A DNA stretch of 64,000 nucleotides from UBA1181 sp045600225 (GCA_045600225.1 JAZRXL010000021.1:6189-70188); one strand, 5' to 3'. Positions 9,319 through 19,498 are shown, counted from the stretch's first letter. Notes: generated from the sequence alone by a model not told the origin. Translations and numbers: made by a program.

Positions 9319-10650
9319 ATGAAGATTGTTATTGCTGGAGCCGGAGAGGTAGGAACTCACTTGGCAAAGATGCTTTCTCGAGAAAATCACGAAATCGTCG
9401 TGATAGAAGAGGACAGAGAGAAAGTTCAGAATATAGAGAAGCTGTATGATTTGATAGCAGTTCAGGGAATACCTACAGCTCTTCAAGATTTAAAAGAGGC
9501 TGGAGTAAAAGAGGCAGATCTATTTATTGGGGTAACTCCGATAGAGAGTAGAAATATTACATCGTGCATCTTGGCTCATAAATTGGGAGCAAAAAAGACT
9601 GTCGCACGTATTAACAATTATGAATATCTACTTGAAGAGAATAAGAAATTCTTTAATGATCTGGGAATAGATGTTATGATCTACCCGGAACTTTTGGCGG
9701 CAAAAGAGATTACTTCTTCAATAAAGATGAATTGGGTGAGACAATGGATGGAGTTCTCTAATGGTGCTTTGACACTGATTGGTATGAAGATTAGGGCAAA
9801 TGCCCCGATTATTAATCAAAAACTGATGGATTTGCAGAATAGTGAATTTTATCGTGTCGTTGCTATTCGAAGAAATACAGAAACAATTATCCCAAAAGGA
9901 TATGATGAGATTTATGCCAATGATATAGTCTATTTTATCACAACCAAAGATTATATTCCGGATGTTCGTGATCAAGCAGGAAAAGAGGTGATTGATGTAA
10001 ATGAGATGATGATCGTTGGAGGAGGAAACATTACTCTAAAAACGATTCAGAGTTTACCTAAGAACATTGGCGTGAAAGTTTTGGAACGCGAAAAACAGAA
10101 AGTAAACCTGTTGTTAGAGAAAACAGATAATGCAATGATTCTTAATGTTGATGCGAGTGATCTGGATGTCTTGAAGGATGAAAACATTGAAGAGATGGAT
10201 GCATTTGTGGCATTGTCTGAGAATTCTGAGGCTAACATATTGGCGTGTATTGCAGCAAAAAGATTTGGCTTGCAGAAGACCATTGCTGAGATAGAGAATG
10301 TGGACTATATCCAATTGGCTGAAAGCTTGGATATTGGTACTGTTATTAATAAGAAACTATTGGCAGCAAGTTATATATACCAATATACATTGGATGCTGA
10401 TGTTCATAATGTGAAATGTTTGACTCATGTGGATGCTGAGGTTGTGGAGTTGACACCGAAAGAAGGATCTGCAATTACAAGGGGTAGAGTTATGGATGTG
10501 AAGTTGCCAAAGGATTTGTTTATAGGAGGTTACATTCGTAATGGAGTGGGGTATATTGCCAACGGACAGTCTCAGATCCTACCGGGTGATGATGTGATTG
10601 TATTCTGTCTGTCATCCTGTTTCCACAAATTGGACGGCTTGTTTAATTAA
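9319..10650 (+). CDS. trkA: Trk potassium uptake system regulatory subunit TrkA
   Basis: A 443-residue cytoplasmic protein with two copies of the RCK unit: a first NAD-binding Rossmann fold (GAGEVGTHLAKML, then VVIEED) with its TrkA-C domain to about residue 220, and a second (MIVGGGNITLKTIQ) to the end. This is the normal length and layout of TrkA, which gates the TrkH channel in response to nucleotides. trkH usually follows directly, but here a strong terminator and a convergent gene follow, so the channel gene must be elsewhere. A TAnnTTTG element lies at 9288-9295. Confidence 0.93.
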   Translation: MKIVIAGAGEVGTHLAKMLSRENHEIVVIEEDREKVQNIEKLYDLIAVQGIPTALQDLKEAGVKEADLFIGVTPIESRNITSCILAHKLGAKKTVARINNYEYLLEENKKFFNDLGIDVMIYPELLAAKEITSSIKMNWVRQWMEFSNGALTLIGMKIRANAPIINQKLMDLQNSEFYRVVAIRRNTETIIPKGYDEIYANDIVYFITTKDYIPDVRDQAGKEVIDVNEMMIVGGGNITLKTIQSLPKNIGVKVLEREKQKVNLLLEKTDNAMILNVDASDLDVLKDENIEEMDAFVALSENSEANILACIAAKRFGLQKTIAEIENVDYIQLAESLDIGTVINKKLLAASYIYQYTLDADVHNVKCLTHVDAEVVELTPKEGSAITRGRVMDVKLPKDLFIGGYIRNGVGYIANGQSQILPGDDVIVFCLSSCFHKLDGLFN

Positions 10651-10664
10651 TTTCAAACGCATAT

Positions 10665-10708
10665 AAAGAAAGGACCACTCAAATCAAACGAGTGGTCCTT
10701 TCTTTTTT
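10665..10708. terminator. Strong bidirectional terminator after trkA
   Basis: A 16-bp stem (AAAGAAAGGACCACTC with its complement) and a T run follow trkA; the opposite strand serves the convergent lipoprotein gene. Confidence 0.9.
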
Positions 10709-10718
10709 TATGCTTCGA

Positions 10719-11534
10719 TTAATCCTCCCAAAATAAGACTGCACCTATGCTATTAGGAATCTCACTGTTCTGATGTGTGGAATTTATCGTCATGCTCTCC
10801 TTGTTCAAATATAGAATAGCTTGGTCTCCCTCCTTTATTTGTGAAGGATTCTTTGCAAAGTATCCCTTCTCGTTGATTACTAACACATAATCATCATTTG
10901 TAAGGGTTATGTTTTCTTTGTCATCAATTACTAACAACACATTTGTCGCGACACTTTCGACTTTGAATGTTCCTGCATATTTCTGATTAACCTCGGAACA
11001 GGTGTATTTAGTTGATTGTTGTACTTTTATGCTATTGAATGCTTTAGTTTCGCGAATGGCGGATTCTTTTGAGAAATGGAACTCTGTTTTGTTCTTTACT
11101 CCTTTGTCACTTACACCATCAAGAGTGAATACCATTCTTGACTTACTATTGAATGTAATACCTGCTTTGTGACATGGGAAATTGTCTATATTTTCCATAT
11201 AGATAGTGTCTTCTGATAGAGTATAGTTCCCTTCGTACTTGTATATGTGACCATCTTTGCTTTTGAATTCGATAAGGTAGGAATCATCACCAATGAATGA
11301 GAATGGGACATTAATCCATTCACCTACTAAATCAGAACTAACTTCTATGTAACGCCAAGTGGATCCTTCTTCCAATTCTAGGTAGACCTTCTTTTCTGCA
11401 ATCCAGGTTCCTGGAAGATTCTCTTTTATGCTAATTTCTTCCTCAACTTCTTTTGTACACGATGAGGATAATACAGCTAACGCGGTTATAAGGATATAAC
11501 TGATTTTTGTGAGATTCTTTACTATCTTTTTCAT
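10719..11534 (-). CDS. Hypothetical lipoprotein, lipocalin-like
   Basis: A 271-residue protein with an N-terminal hydrophobic segment and lipobox LSSSC (Cys about residue 26), so an outer- or inner-membrane lipoprotein. The pattern NLPGTWIAEKKVYL with repeated beta-strand segments (YLIEFKSKDG, YEGNYTLSEDTIYM) resembles the lipocalin-like families common in Bacteroidales, but no family is certain. It is a single-gene unit convergent with trkA. Confidence 0.65.
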   Translation of the reverse strand: MKKIVKNLTKISYILITALAVLSSSCTKEVEEEISIKENLPGTWIAEKKVYLELEEGSTWRYIEVSSDLVGEWINVPFSFIGDDSYLIEFKSKDGHIYKYEGNYTLSEDTIYMENIDNFPCHKAGITFNSKSRMVFTLDGVSDKGVKNKTEFHFSKESAIRETKAFNSIKVQQSTKYTCSEVNQKYAGTFKVESVATNVLLVIDDKENITLTNDDYVLVINEKGYFAKNPSQIKEGDQAILYLNKESMTINSTHQNSEIPNSIGAVLFWED

Positions 11535-11602
11535 AAGCCATTTCAGTTTGGTTAAACATCATATAGCGAATATACAGAATAATATTCAAATTCGATAGAT
11601 GA

Positions 11603-11628
11603 TATCATTGTTTTTTTTAACAATGATA
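11603..11628 (-). other. Hairpin downstream of tsaD
   Basis: TATCATTGTT and AACAATGATA form a perfect 10-bp stem around a 6-base loop, 20 bases beyond the tsaD stop. There is no T tract after it on the minus strand, so it may be a 3'-end stabilising hairpin or a weak terminator. Confidence 0.4.
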
Positions 11629-11648
11629 GTTCAAAATCTCGTACTTCT

Positions 11649-12674
11649 TTACATCTCTACTCTTGAAAAAGGAGGTAGGGATATGTCGCAGAAGTTCCCT
11701 TCCAAATATTTGAAATAACCAGCAATGGCAACCATCGCTCCATTGTCTGTAGTATAAGAGAATTTAGGGATATGGATGGTCCATTTGTATCTTCTCTCAT
11801 GATCTTCAAATGCAGCTCTTAATGCTGAGTTCGCAGAAACTCCACCTGCAACAGCCACTCTGTTTATCCCAAGGTCTTTGACGGCTTTCCTTAATTTTGA
11901 CATCAGAATATCCACTACGGTATATTGCAAAGAGGCACAAAGATCATTTTTATTTTCCTCGATGAAATTAGGGTTCTTTTTTATCTCATCTCTCAAAAGA
12001 TATAAGAAAGAGGTTTTCAGCCCACTAAAACTATAATCATAATTAGGTATTTGCGGTTTGTGGAAGGTGAATGCTTTTACATTACCTTCTTTGGCAAGTT
12101 TGTCGATAACGGGTCCTCCAGGGTAAGGCAATCCCATCACTTTAGCGCATTTGTCGAAGGCTTCTCCCGCTGCATCATCGATAGTCTGTCCGATGATTTC
12201 CATTTCGCTTGGACTCTTAACCAATACAATTTGAGAATTTCCTCCAGAAACTAAAAGGCATAAAAATGGGAATTCAGGCAATTTCTTTTCCTCGTCTCTT
12301 GTTTGGATGAAGTGTGCAAGAATGTGAGCCTGAAGATGGTTTACCTCAATAAGCGGAATGTTTAGGGACATAGATAGACCTTTGGCAAAGGATGTTCCAA
12401 CCAATAGGGATCCCATAAGTCCGGGACCACGAGTAAATGCAATGGCTGATAGTTGATCTTTTGAAATTCCAGATTGTTTTATTGCTTCGTGAACAACAGG
12501 GATGATATTCTGTTGGTGTGCGCGAGAGGCTAGTTCTGGAACAACGCCGCCATATGCCTCGTGAACCTTCTGACTTGCAATTACGTTAGATAGTAAATAT
12601 CCATCACTTAGGACTGCTGCAGATGTGTCATCGCAAGAAGATTCTATAGCCAGAATATTGATTGGATTTGCCAT
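11649..12674 (-). CDS. tsaD: tRNA N6-threonylcarbamoyladenosine transferase TsaD
   Basis: A 341-residue ASKHA-fold protein of usual length. Visible are LAIESSCDDTSAAVL at the N-terminus, the metal-binding H113 and H117 (NHLQAHILAH), the SGGNSQIV loop, and the DDAAGEAFDKCAK and GGVSANSALR motifs. TsaD transfers the threonylcarbamoyl group to A37 of ANN-decoding tRNAs together with TsaB and TsaE, which are not in this window. The minus-strand element TAAATTTG at 12700-12707 is a likely promoter -7. It is divergent from tamB. Confidence 0.96.
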   Translation of the reverse strand: MANPINILAIESSCDDTSAAVLSDGYLLSNVIASQKVHEAYGGVVPELASRAHQQNIIPVVHEAIKQSGISKDQLSAIAFTRGPGLMGSLLVGTSFAKGLSMSLNIPLIEVNHLQAHILAHFIQTRDEEKKLPEFPFLCLLVSGGNSQIVLVKSPSEMEIIGQTIDDAAGEAFDKCAKVMGLPYPGGPVIDKLAKEGNVKAFTFHKPQIPNYDYSFSGLKTSFLYLLRDEIKKNPNFIEENKNDLCASLQYTVVDILMSKLRKAVKDLGINRVAVAGGVSANSALRAAFEDHERRYKWTIHIPKFSYTTDNGAMVAIAGYFKYLEGNFCDISLPPFSRVEM

Positions 12675-12752
12675 TTCGTTAAAAATTTTTAAACAATGGC
12701 AAATTTACAAAAAACACGCGATAAAAGTACTTATTCGGTGAAAACTATTTGT

Positions 12753-12760
12753 TAAATTTG
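12753..12760 (+). promoter_or_regulatory. Possible promoter -7 element for tamB
   Basis: TAAATTTG matches TAnnTTTG; the upstream -33 is weak. It would leave a leader of about 100 bases. Confidence 0.4.
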
Positions 12761-12870
12761 CGAAGAATAGGGGTGTTTGCTGATTCTTATGCTTGATTCG
12801 ATTAGCATTCCCGGTAGATGAGAGATTTATAAATTAGGGATTTGTTAGAGGTCCTTTTTAAGTATTTGAT

Positions 12871-15800
12871 ATAAAACGATTTACCTACATATTACTTTCG
12901 ATAATAGGAGTATTTGTGTTTTTCCTCCTATTCGGTTATTTAGTGTTGCAGAATAAAAAAATGCAACACTCGGTGGTTGATGCTATCACCAATAGCCTTT
13001 CGCACCAAGTTGGAAGTAAGGTTTCTGTTGATGAGATTGAGTGGAATTTCCCAAATAGTTTTGTCTTGAAAGATGTGTATGTAGAGGATCTTAATAGAGA
13101 TACGATGCTATTTATGGACAGAACCAAGGTTACTATTAATCTTTGGAAATTGTTCTCTTCTCAAGTTTCGTTTCGAACAATACAATTCACCGGATTGGAG
13201 GCTAATCTTTCTATGGATTCTACGCAAGTTCCTAATTTCCAATTTTTTATAGATGCCTTCAAATCGAATAAAAATGATACGTTGTCTCTTCAATGGACAA
13301 TGGATATTGAGTCTATTGCATTTAATGATTGTTTGATATCTTATAAAAATCCTTACAAGGATAATATGATAGGTCGGTTAAATCCTAATGATTTGAAAAT
13401 CTATGATATAAATGGATGTGTTTTTGTTCGTTCGTTTGTGGATGATTCCGTTCGCGTTTTAGTTGAGAATATCTCTTTTAAGGAAAAATCAGGTTTTGTT
13501 ATAGATAATATATCTATGATTGCTTCCTCCAATAATGAAAGGATTAATGTGGAGGATGTGTCACTAAAAACTCCCAATAGTAATTTGAATGTAAAGGAGG
13601 TGGTGGTTCATCACGATAATCATAAAGCATTTGAGGATCCTTTGAATTTATTGAGAGGTGAAATCATGATGGGGGAGTCTTTCATCCGATTGTCGGATTT
13701 TTCTGCCCTTTATCCTGCGTTGGATATGCTTTCTGAGACATTTACAATTGAGGGTAATGCTTATGGTAAATTATCTCAGTTTCAAGTTAATGATTTGGTG
13801 TTAAAATATGGTACTGCAACTTGCATCTCTGGAAATATCTTTGTGAAAGATGTGTATCCAAACGCTAAGAATTTGAATATAGATGCGGAGCTGAATAAGA
13901 TATCTTCTAATTCATCTGAATTGTCAGACATCCTTTTTGTTGCGTTGGATAGAGATATCCAGCTGCCAGGTGTATTGGATTCTTTGGGTATATTTTCATA
14001 TAGCGGAACATTGAACGGAACTCTTTCTGACATGTTGACTAAAGGCGTCATATTCAGTAATATGGGAAAGATTGATATGTCGGTCTCTATGAGTTCTCCT
14101 GATTTCTTATTGAATTCTTACAGAATTGTAGGAGATATTCGCTCTGATAGTTGTTATCTGAACAAGGTTCTAGGTGAAGCTTCTATGCTTGGTAATTTGG
14201 CTTTTAATACGAACATTGTCTTGGATAAGTTGTCTGACCGAAATTTCAGGTTGAAGGCGCAAGGAACGATAGATTCTTTGTATTACAAGAATTATTGTTA
14301 TGAAGACATTCGTTTGGATGGAAAATTTGATAATGACGGCTTTGATGGGCAAGTGATTATGAGTGATAAAAATGCGGAAGTTAGTTTCTTAGGCAAGGCT
14401 GATTTGCGTAAGGAAAATCCGTTGTATCATTTTTCATCCAGTGTGAATGATTTCAATCTGGCAAAGACTCACCTAATAGAAGGAGTTGATGATGCTCATC
14501 TTTCGTTTGATGTGGAAACAAATTTTGTAGGACAGAGTATTGATGATTTGGAAGGTTCATTCTCTCTTGATAATGTTGTTTTTACTCAGGATGACAAAGA
14601 ATTAAGTTTAAATAATCTAAGTCTTTCTGCTTCAGTATTGCCCAATAATGGAAAGAAATTGTCTGTTTATTCAGATTATTTAAATGGAACAGTGAAGGGA
14701 ATATATTCATTCTCATCATTGCCTTCCTTTATACATAATATTGCACATTATTACTTGCCAGCTTTGATTAAGGAGGAGAAACCATTCGATTCCAAAGGGA
14801 AACAAAATGATTTCTCTTTTGACTTCGTAATAGGGAATATGGAACCTATTCATGATGTCTATCCGTTGCCTTTGGTGATAGTGGAAGATGCAAAGTTAAA
14901 AGGATTTGTGAAAGAGAGTGATCAAAAGGTAAAAGTGCGATTGGAGGCGCCTCAAGTGCGAAAGGGAGAATCCTTCTTGTCTGACGTGATCTTCTTATGT
15001 GAGAATCCTCATGATAAGTTAAAGGTTATGTGCCGTTCTTCTTACATACCGAAGAACAAAAGAAGAACACCGTATTTCTTGTCTCTTAATTCCAGTGCAA
15101 AAGAGAATGCTGTAGATTTCAATTTTAATTTTAGTAACTCAACGGAAGATACCTATAGTGGAAAGATTGAGTTGGATGCACTCTTTAAGGACTTTGTTAA
15201 GGGAGAAGGTGTTACAGCAGATGTTCATCTTCATCCATCTAACATCATTCTTAATGATTCGATATGGAATATACAGGAATGCTTAGTCCAATTGGATAAA
15301 AAAGAGATTGTTATTGATAGTTTTTTGTTCAGTCATGGATCGCAATTTCTGTCGATTGCAGGTGCTAATTCCACAACATCATCCGATAGCATAAATGTGC
15401 ATTTTAGTGATTTATACTTGGGCTACATAAGTGATATGGTGGCAAGTGAGAACATCTCGTTCAACGGCGTAGCTGATGGCGATGTTTTTCTGTTCAGATT
15501 ATTTAATACTCCATACTTCAAAGGAGATCTGTATGTTTACGATGGTTCTATAAATGATGGATTGTTGGGTGATATGTCTGTCAGTACTTCGTGGTTGGAA
15601 AAGGAAAAATGTATAGATTTTGATGTGAATCTATTGTCCACTAGTATGGATAGGCAAGATTTGTCTAAATCTGTTATTCATGGAGGTGTCTTTTTAGGGA
15701 ATGACTCCTTATACATTGGCGGAAAATTGAAAGATGTAAGTATGAAGTTCCTTCGTAAATACCTGAAAAATGTACTTCAAAATAATACAGGTACAGTATC

Positions 15801-17415
15801 TGGTAATGTATGTGCGTATGGAAAGTTTGGAAATATTGGATTGGAGGGAACTGCGTATGTGAAAGATATGGCCTTTGATGTTGATTTCCTTAAGACATCA
15901 TATGTGCTTTCCGATTCGGTTAAGCTGACACCTCATACCATTGAACTGAATCAAACTCAGTTGTTTGATACGGAAGGACATTATGGTATCGTGTCTGGAA
16001 TGCTTCTTCATGACGCCTTCCGTAATATGAAATTTGCATTTGATTTGAGTTGTGATAATCTGTTGTTGATGAATACAAAGGAGGAGGATAATGAGACTTT
16101 CTATGGTAAAGCCTATGGTAAAGGTTATGCTCATTTCTCAGGAACGACAGAAACTGTTAATATCAATTTGGGAATGAGAACTATGCCTAACACGCTAATG
16201 ACCATTCCGATAGAAGGGGCTTCTTCAGCTAAAGAAGGAAATTTTATCACATTTGTTGAGGCTGAGGATAACAAGTCTATGGCTGAAAAAAGAAGACTTC
16301 GTAGGGAGAAAATTAAACAAATTAGTGAGCAAAAGAATACTACTTCCACTAATATTCAGTTGACAATGGATTTGGAAGCGACACCCGATGCTCAGATTCA
16401 TTTGATTATGGACTCTCAACAAGGTGATATTATTCGAGCTAATGGTTCGGGATCCCTACGATTAACATATAATTTGAAGGAGAGCGATTTTAAAATGTAT
16501 GGAGGTTATGAAATAGAGAAGGGTGATTATATGTTCTCTATTCAAAGTATTATTTCCAGAAAGTTTGATATTATCAAGGGTAGTACGGTTCGATGGACAG
16601 GAAGTCCTTATATGGCGGATATTAATATTCAAGCAAAATATGGCTTAAATGCACCATTGGGAGATATTATAGAAGATCCAAACTTGCCTGTAGGTACAAC
16701 TTTGGTGAATTGTTTAATGAATCTTACAGGTACAATCACATCGCCTAATCTTAAATTCGATATTGAGTTGCCAAATTCAGACGAAGATGTTCGTAGTAAG
16801 CTAAGGAGCGAAATAAATACAGAAGAGGCAATAAACAGAAACATTGCATCCTTGCTTGCTTTGGGTCATTTTTATAATTTTGATAAAACGATTGTTGCAA
16901 CCACAGAGTTGTCTTCTGTGGGATTCTCGACTCTTTCTTCTCAATTGTCAAGTTGGATTTCGAAGATGACGCAAGATATTAATATCGGATTCAATTATCG
17001 TCCTACTTCAAATGGAGAGAATGGAACGGTTACCTCCAGTGAATTTGATGTGGCTCTTTCTACTCAGTTGCTGAATGATAGATTGATCTTAAATGGAAAC
17101 TTTGGATATAGAGAAGGTGAGGAGTTGAAAGAGATGAAAAATGTGTCTAATAGTATTGTTGATTTTGATATTGAATATAAGTTAGGTAAATCAGGAAAAC
17201 TTCGTGCCAAAGGTTATAACCATTCTAATAACAGTTATTTTAAACAGGCTCCAAACACACAAGGATTGGGTATTGTGTATCGAGAAGATTTTGATACTTT
17301 CTCTGGTCTATTCAAGTCTTATTGGAATGCTATAAAAAGGAAAAAGAGAAACAGGGATGAGGCTGATGTTGAAGCCGGAGATTTGGATGTTGAAAAAAAG
17401 GAAAAGCGTAAATGA
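12871..17415 (+). CDS. TamB-like translocation/assembly module protein, probable non-ATG start
   Basis: About 1,514 residues. A membrane anchor is followed by a very long run of beta-strand repeats, ending in the conserved TamB/DUF490 C-terminal domain (KGDYMFSIQSIISRKFDIIKGSTVRWTG etc., from about residue 1190). Known role: periplasm-spanning bridge for lipid transport and outer-membrane protein assembly. Start: the frame is open back to 12862 after a TAA at 12859-12861, and the codons just before GTG 12916 read IKRFTYILLSIIGVFVF, a classical positively charged anchor. No ATG, GTG or TTG is available there, so I place the start at ATA 12871. Starting at GTG 12916 would cut the anchor in half. 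Confidence 0.8.
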   Translation: MKRFTYILLSIIGVFVFFLLFGYLVLQNKKMQHSVVDAITNSLSHQVGSKVSVDEIEWNFPNSFVLKDVYVEDLNRDTMLFMDRTKVTINLWKLFSSQVSFRTIQFTGLEANLSMDSTQVPNFQFFIDAFKSNKNDTLSLQWTMDIESIAFNDCLISYKNPYKDNMIGRLNPNDLKIYDINGCVFVRSFVDDSVRVLVENISFKEKSGFVIDNISMIASSNNERINVEDVSLKTPNSNLNVKEVVVHHDNHKAFEDPLNLLRGEIMMGESFIRLSDFSALYPALDMLSETFTIEGNAYGKLSQFQVNDLVLKYGTATCISGNIFVKDVYPNAKNLNIDAELNKISSNSSELSDILFVALDRDIQLPGVLDSLGIFSYSGTLNGTLSDMLTKGVIFSNMGKIDMSVSMSSPDFLLNSYRIVGDIRSDSCYLNKVLGEASMLGNLAFNTNIVLDKLSDRNFRLKAQGTIDSLYYKNYCYEDIRLDGKFDNDGFDGQVIMSDKNAEVSFLGKADLRKENPLYHFSSSVNDFNLAKTHLIEGVDDAHLSFDVETNFVGQSIDDLEGSFSLDNVVFTQDDKELSLNNLSLSASVLPNNGKKLSVYSDYLNGTVKGIYSFSSLPSFIHNIAHYYLPALIKEEKPFDSKGKQNDFSFDFVIGNMEPIHDVYPLPLVIVEDAKLKGFVKESDQKVKVRLEAPQVRKGESFLSDVIFLCENPHDKLKVMCRSSYIPKNKRRTPYFLSLNSSAKENAVDFNFNFSNSTEDTYSGKIELDALFKDFVKGEGVTADVHLHPSNIILNDSIWNIQECLVQLDKKEIVIDSFLFSHGSQFLSIAGANSTTSSDSINVHFSDLYLGYISDMVASENISFNGVADGDVFLFRLFNTPYFKGDLYVYDGSINDGLLGDMSVSTSWLEKEKCIDFDVNLLSTSMDRQDLSKSVIHGGVFLGNDSLYIGGKLKDVSMKFLRKYLKNVLQNNTGTVSGNVCAYGKFGNIGLEGTAYVKDMAFDVDFLKTSYVLSDSVKLTPHTIELNQTQLFDTEGHYGIVSGMLLHDAFRNMKFAFDLSCDNLLLMNTKEEDNETFYGKAYGKGYAHFSGTTETVNINLGMRTMPNTLMTIPIEGASSAKEGNFITFVEAEDNKSMAEKRRLRREKIKQISEQKNTTSTNIQLTMDLEATPDAQIHLIMDSQQGDIIRANGSGSLRLTYNLKESDFKMYGGYEIEKGDYMFSIQSIISRKFDIIKGSTVRWTGSPYMADINIQAKYGLNAPLGDIIEDPNLPVGTTLVNCLMNLTGTITSPNLKFDIELPNSDEDVRSKLRSEINTEEAINRNIASLLALGHFYNFDKTIVATTELSSVGFSTLSSQLSSWISKMTQDINIGFNYRPTSNGENGTVTSSEFDVALSTQLLNDRLILNGNFGYREGEELKEMKNVSNSIVDFDIEYKLGKSGKLRAKGYNHSNNSYFKQAPNTQGLGIVYREDFDTFSGLFKSYWNAIKRKKRNRDEADVEAGDLDVEKKEKRK

Positions 17416-17443
17416 TTTGTTTGTTCTCTATCGCTTTTGCAAC

Positions 17444-17472
17444 TTGGTTGCATTAATTATGTCTTACATTTG
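17444..17472 (+). promoter_or_regulatory. Bacteroidota-type promoter for the P-type ATPase
   Basis: TTG at 17444-17446, 18-base spacer, TACATTTG at 17465-17472, 30 bases before the start codon. Confidence 0.65.
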
Positions 17473-17502
17473 TGTCATGAAAAATTAATACAATAAAAAA
17501 CT

Positions 17503-19449
17503 ATGGCACACGAGCATCATCACGAACATTCCCATTGTCATTGCGGATGTGAACATTCTCATCATCACGATGAGGGTAAGGAAAAATTAATTCTTATTGT
17601 AATAACAGTGCTTCTATTAATAGGAGCTTATTTCATAGAAAAATCGTTTAATCTAACAACTTGGCAATTATTGCTTGTCTATTTGGTCCCATACCTTTTG
17701 ATTGGACATGATACGCTTAAGGAGGCAGCAGAGGGAATCATGGAGGGTGATCCTTTCAATGAACATTTTCTCATGGCTGTGGCTACCATAGGGGCTTTGT
17801 GTATAGGATTCCTTCCAGGTGCAGAGACAGAGTTTCCTGAGGCTGTCTTTGTTATGCTATTCTTTCAGATTGGAGAACTTTTTGAAGGATATGCAGAAGG
17901 GAGGAGCAAGGATTCCATCGCACATCTAATGGATATTCGTCCCGACTCAGCAAATGTGGAGCGAGAAGGAGAGGTGGCTGTTGTTTCGCCAGAAGAGGTT
18001 GCTGTAGGAGAGGTGATCATCATCAAGCCTGGAGAGAAGGTGCCTTTGGATGGCGTGGTGTTGGAGGGTAGTTCTAGTCTTAACACGGTAGCGTTGACGG
18101 GTGAGAGTGTTCCTCGCGATGTGGCTGTGGAGGACGAAGTGATTTCTGGTTGCGTCAATCTGTCGGGTGTTTTGAAAGTCCGTACAACAAAGGCATATGG
18201 CGAATCAACGGTTTCGAAAATCATCAGACTTGTTGAGGATGCCAATGAACATAAGTCGAGCAGTGAGACCTTCATTTCCAAGTTTGCCAAGGTATATACA
18301 CCTATTGTGGTGTTTGGAGCAATAGCGTTAGCGTTCTTACCTCCATTGTTTGCTGCAAATGGATTTATGAGTGCTTTCCCAATTTGGTTACATCGAGCAT
18401 TGATCTTTTTGGTGGTCTCTTGTCCTTGTGCTTTGGTTATCAGTGTGCCGTTGACCTTCTTCGGTGGAATAGGAGGTGCTTCCAGAAATGGTATCTTGGT
18501 GAAGGGTGCCAACTTTATGGATCTCCTTGCAAAGATCGATACGGTGGTGTTTGATAAAACGGGTACGTTGACGCATGGTGTTTTTGCGGTGGAATCCGTT
18601 CATCCCGAGAAGCACAACGAGCAACACCTGTTGCATCTGGCGGCACATGTGGAACGATACTCTACACATCCGATTGCGAATGCTTTGCGTGATGCCTATC
18701 CTGACGAGGCAAATGACGGATGCGCGTTGATGGACGTGGAAGAGATTGCTGGACAAGGTATTAAGGCGAAGGTGAACGGTGACGAGGTGTGTGTGGGTAA
18801 CACCAATTTGATGGATAGCGTAGGGGCTAAGTGGCAACCATGTGAGAGTGTTGGAACCATCATCTATGTGGCGATCAATGGAGAGTATGCCGGACATATA
18901 GTGATCAACGACAAGGTGAAGGACGATGCTGTTGAGGCTATTCAGGCGTTGAAGAGTTTGGGTGTCAAGAAAACGGTGATGCTGACGGGTGATCGTAAGG
19001 AAGTAGGAGAGCATGTGGCTGCACCATTGAAACTGGACGAATACCACACGGAACTGTTGCCGGCAGACAAGGTGGCGCATGTGGAGCGATTATTGAAGGA
19101 AAAGAACACGGAGAATTGTTTGGCCTTTGTTGGAGATGGTATCAATGATGCGCCTGTGTTGGCAAGAGCCGATGTGGGTATCGCCATGGGAGGTCTGGGC
19201 AGTGACGCAGCTATTGAAGCGGCGGATGTTGTCTTGATGGACGATGAGCCAAGCAAGGTAGCAAAGGCGATAGCCATAGCGAGAAGAACGATTCGTATCG
19301 CACGAGAGAATGTGGCCTTTGCCATAGGCGTGAAGGTGTTGGTGTTGCTTCTGGCAACATTCGGTATTGCCACGATGTGGATGGCTGTCTTTGCAGATGT
19401 AGGTGTCACTGTGTTGGCTGTGCTGAATGCGATGAGGGCGCTGAGGTAA
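17503..19449 (+). CDS. Heavy-metal-translocating P1B-type ATPase (Zn/Cd/Co class)
   Basis: A 648-residue membrane pump. Instead of a ferredoxin-like metal-binding domain it starts with a His/Cys-rich tail (residues 3-22). Then come the TGES actuator motif, the C307-P-C309 transport motif, D351 of DKTGT (phosphorylated Asp), the Thr-His-Pro of the nucleotide domain, and G544-D-G-I-N-D. The last transmembrane segment has ADVGVTVLAVLN, whose Asp fits Zn/Cd-type pumps. It probably exports Zn or Cd. The second half of the gene (from about 18550) is visibly GC-richer than its neighbours, a possible sign of transfer or recombination. Confidence 0.93.
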   Translation: MAHEHHHEHSHCHCGCEHSHHHDEGKEKLILIVITVLLLIGAYFIEKSFNLTTWQLLLVYLVPYLLIGHDTLKEAAEGIMEGDPFNEHFLMAVATIGALCIGFLPGAETEFPEAVFVMLFFQIGELFEGYAEGRSKDSIAHLMDIRPDSANVEREGEVAVVSPEEVAVGEVIIIKPGEKVPLDGVVLEGSSSLNTVALTGESVPRDVAVEDEVISGCVNLSGVLKVRTTKAYGESTVSKIIRLVEDANEHKSSSETFISKFAKVYTPIVVFGAIALAFLPPLFAANGFMSAFPIWLHRALIFLVVSCPCALVISVPLTFFGGIGGASRNGILVKGANFMDLLAKIDTVVFDKTGTLTHGVFAVESVHPEKHNEQHLLHLAAHVERYSTHPIANALRDAYPDEANDGCALMDVEEIAGQGIKAKVNGDEVCVGNTNLMDSVGAKWQPCESVGTIIYVAINGEYAGHIVINDKVKDDAVEAIQALKSLGVKKTVMLTGDRKEVGEHVAAPLKLDEYHTELLPADKVAHVERLLKEKNTENCLAFVGDGINDAPVLARADVGIAMGGLGSDAAIEAADVVLMDDEPSKVAKAIAIARRTIRIARENVAFAIGVKVLVLLLATFGIATMWMAVFADVGVTVLAVLNAMRALR

Positions 19450-19484
19450 TTAAGAGTTAAGAATTAAGAGTTAAGATTTAAGAA
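19450..19484. repeat. Short AT-rich direct repeats
   Basis: Three imperfect units of about 12 bases (variants of TTAAGAGTTAAGAA) just after the ATPase stop. Such AGTTAAGAATTA repeats are frequent in intergenic DNA of this group. Confidence 0.6.
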
Positions 19485-19498
19485 ATGTCGGTCTGTGT

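Noticed and set aside
17865..19409. Long open frames on the minus strand opposite the P-type ATPase gene
   Set aside because: They are antisense to a gene with complete catalytic motifs, have Ser/Thr-rich low-complexity products and match no family.
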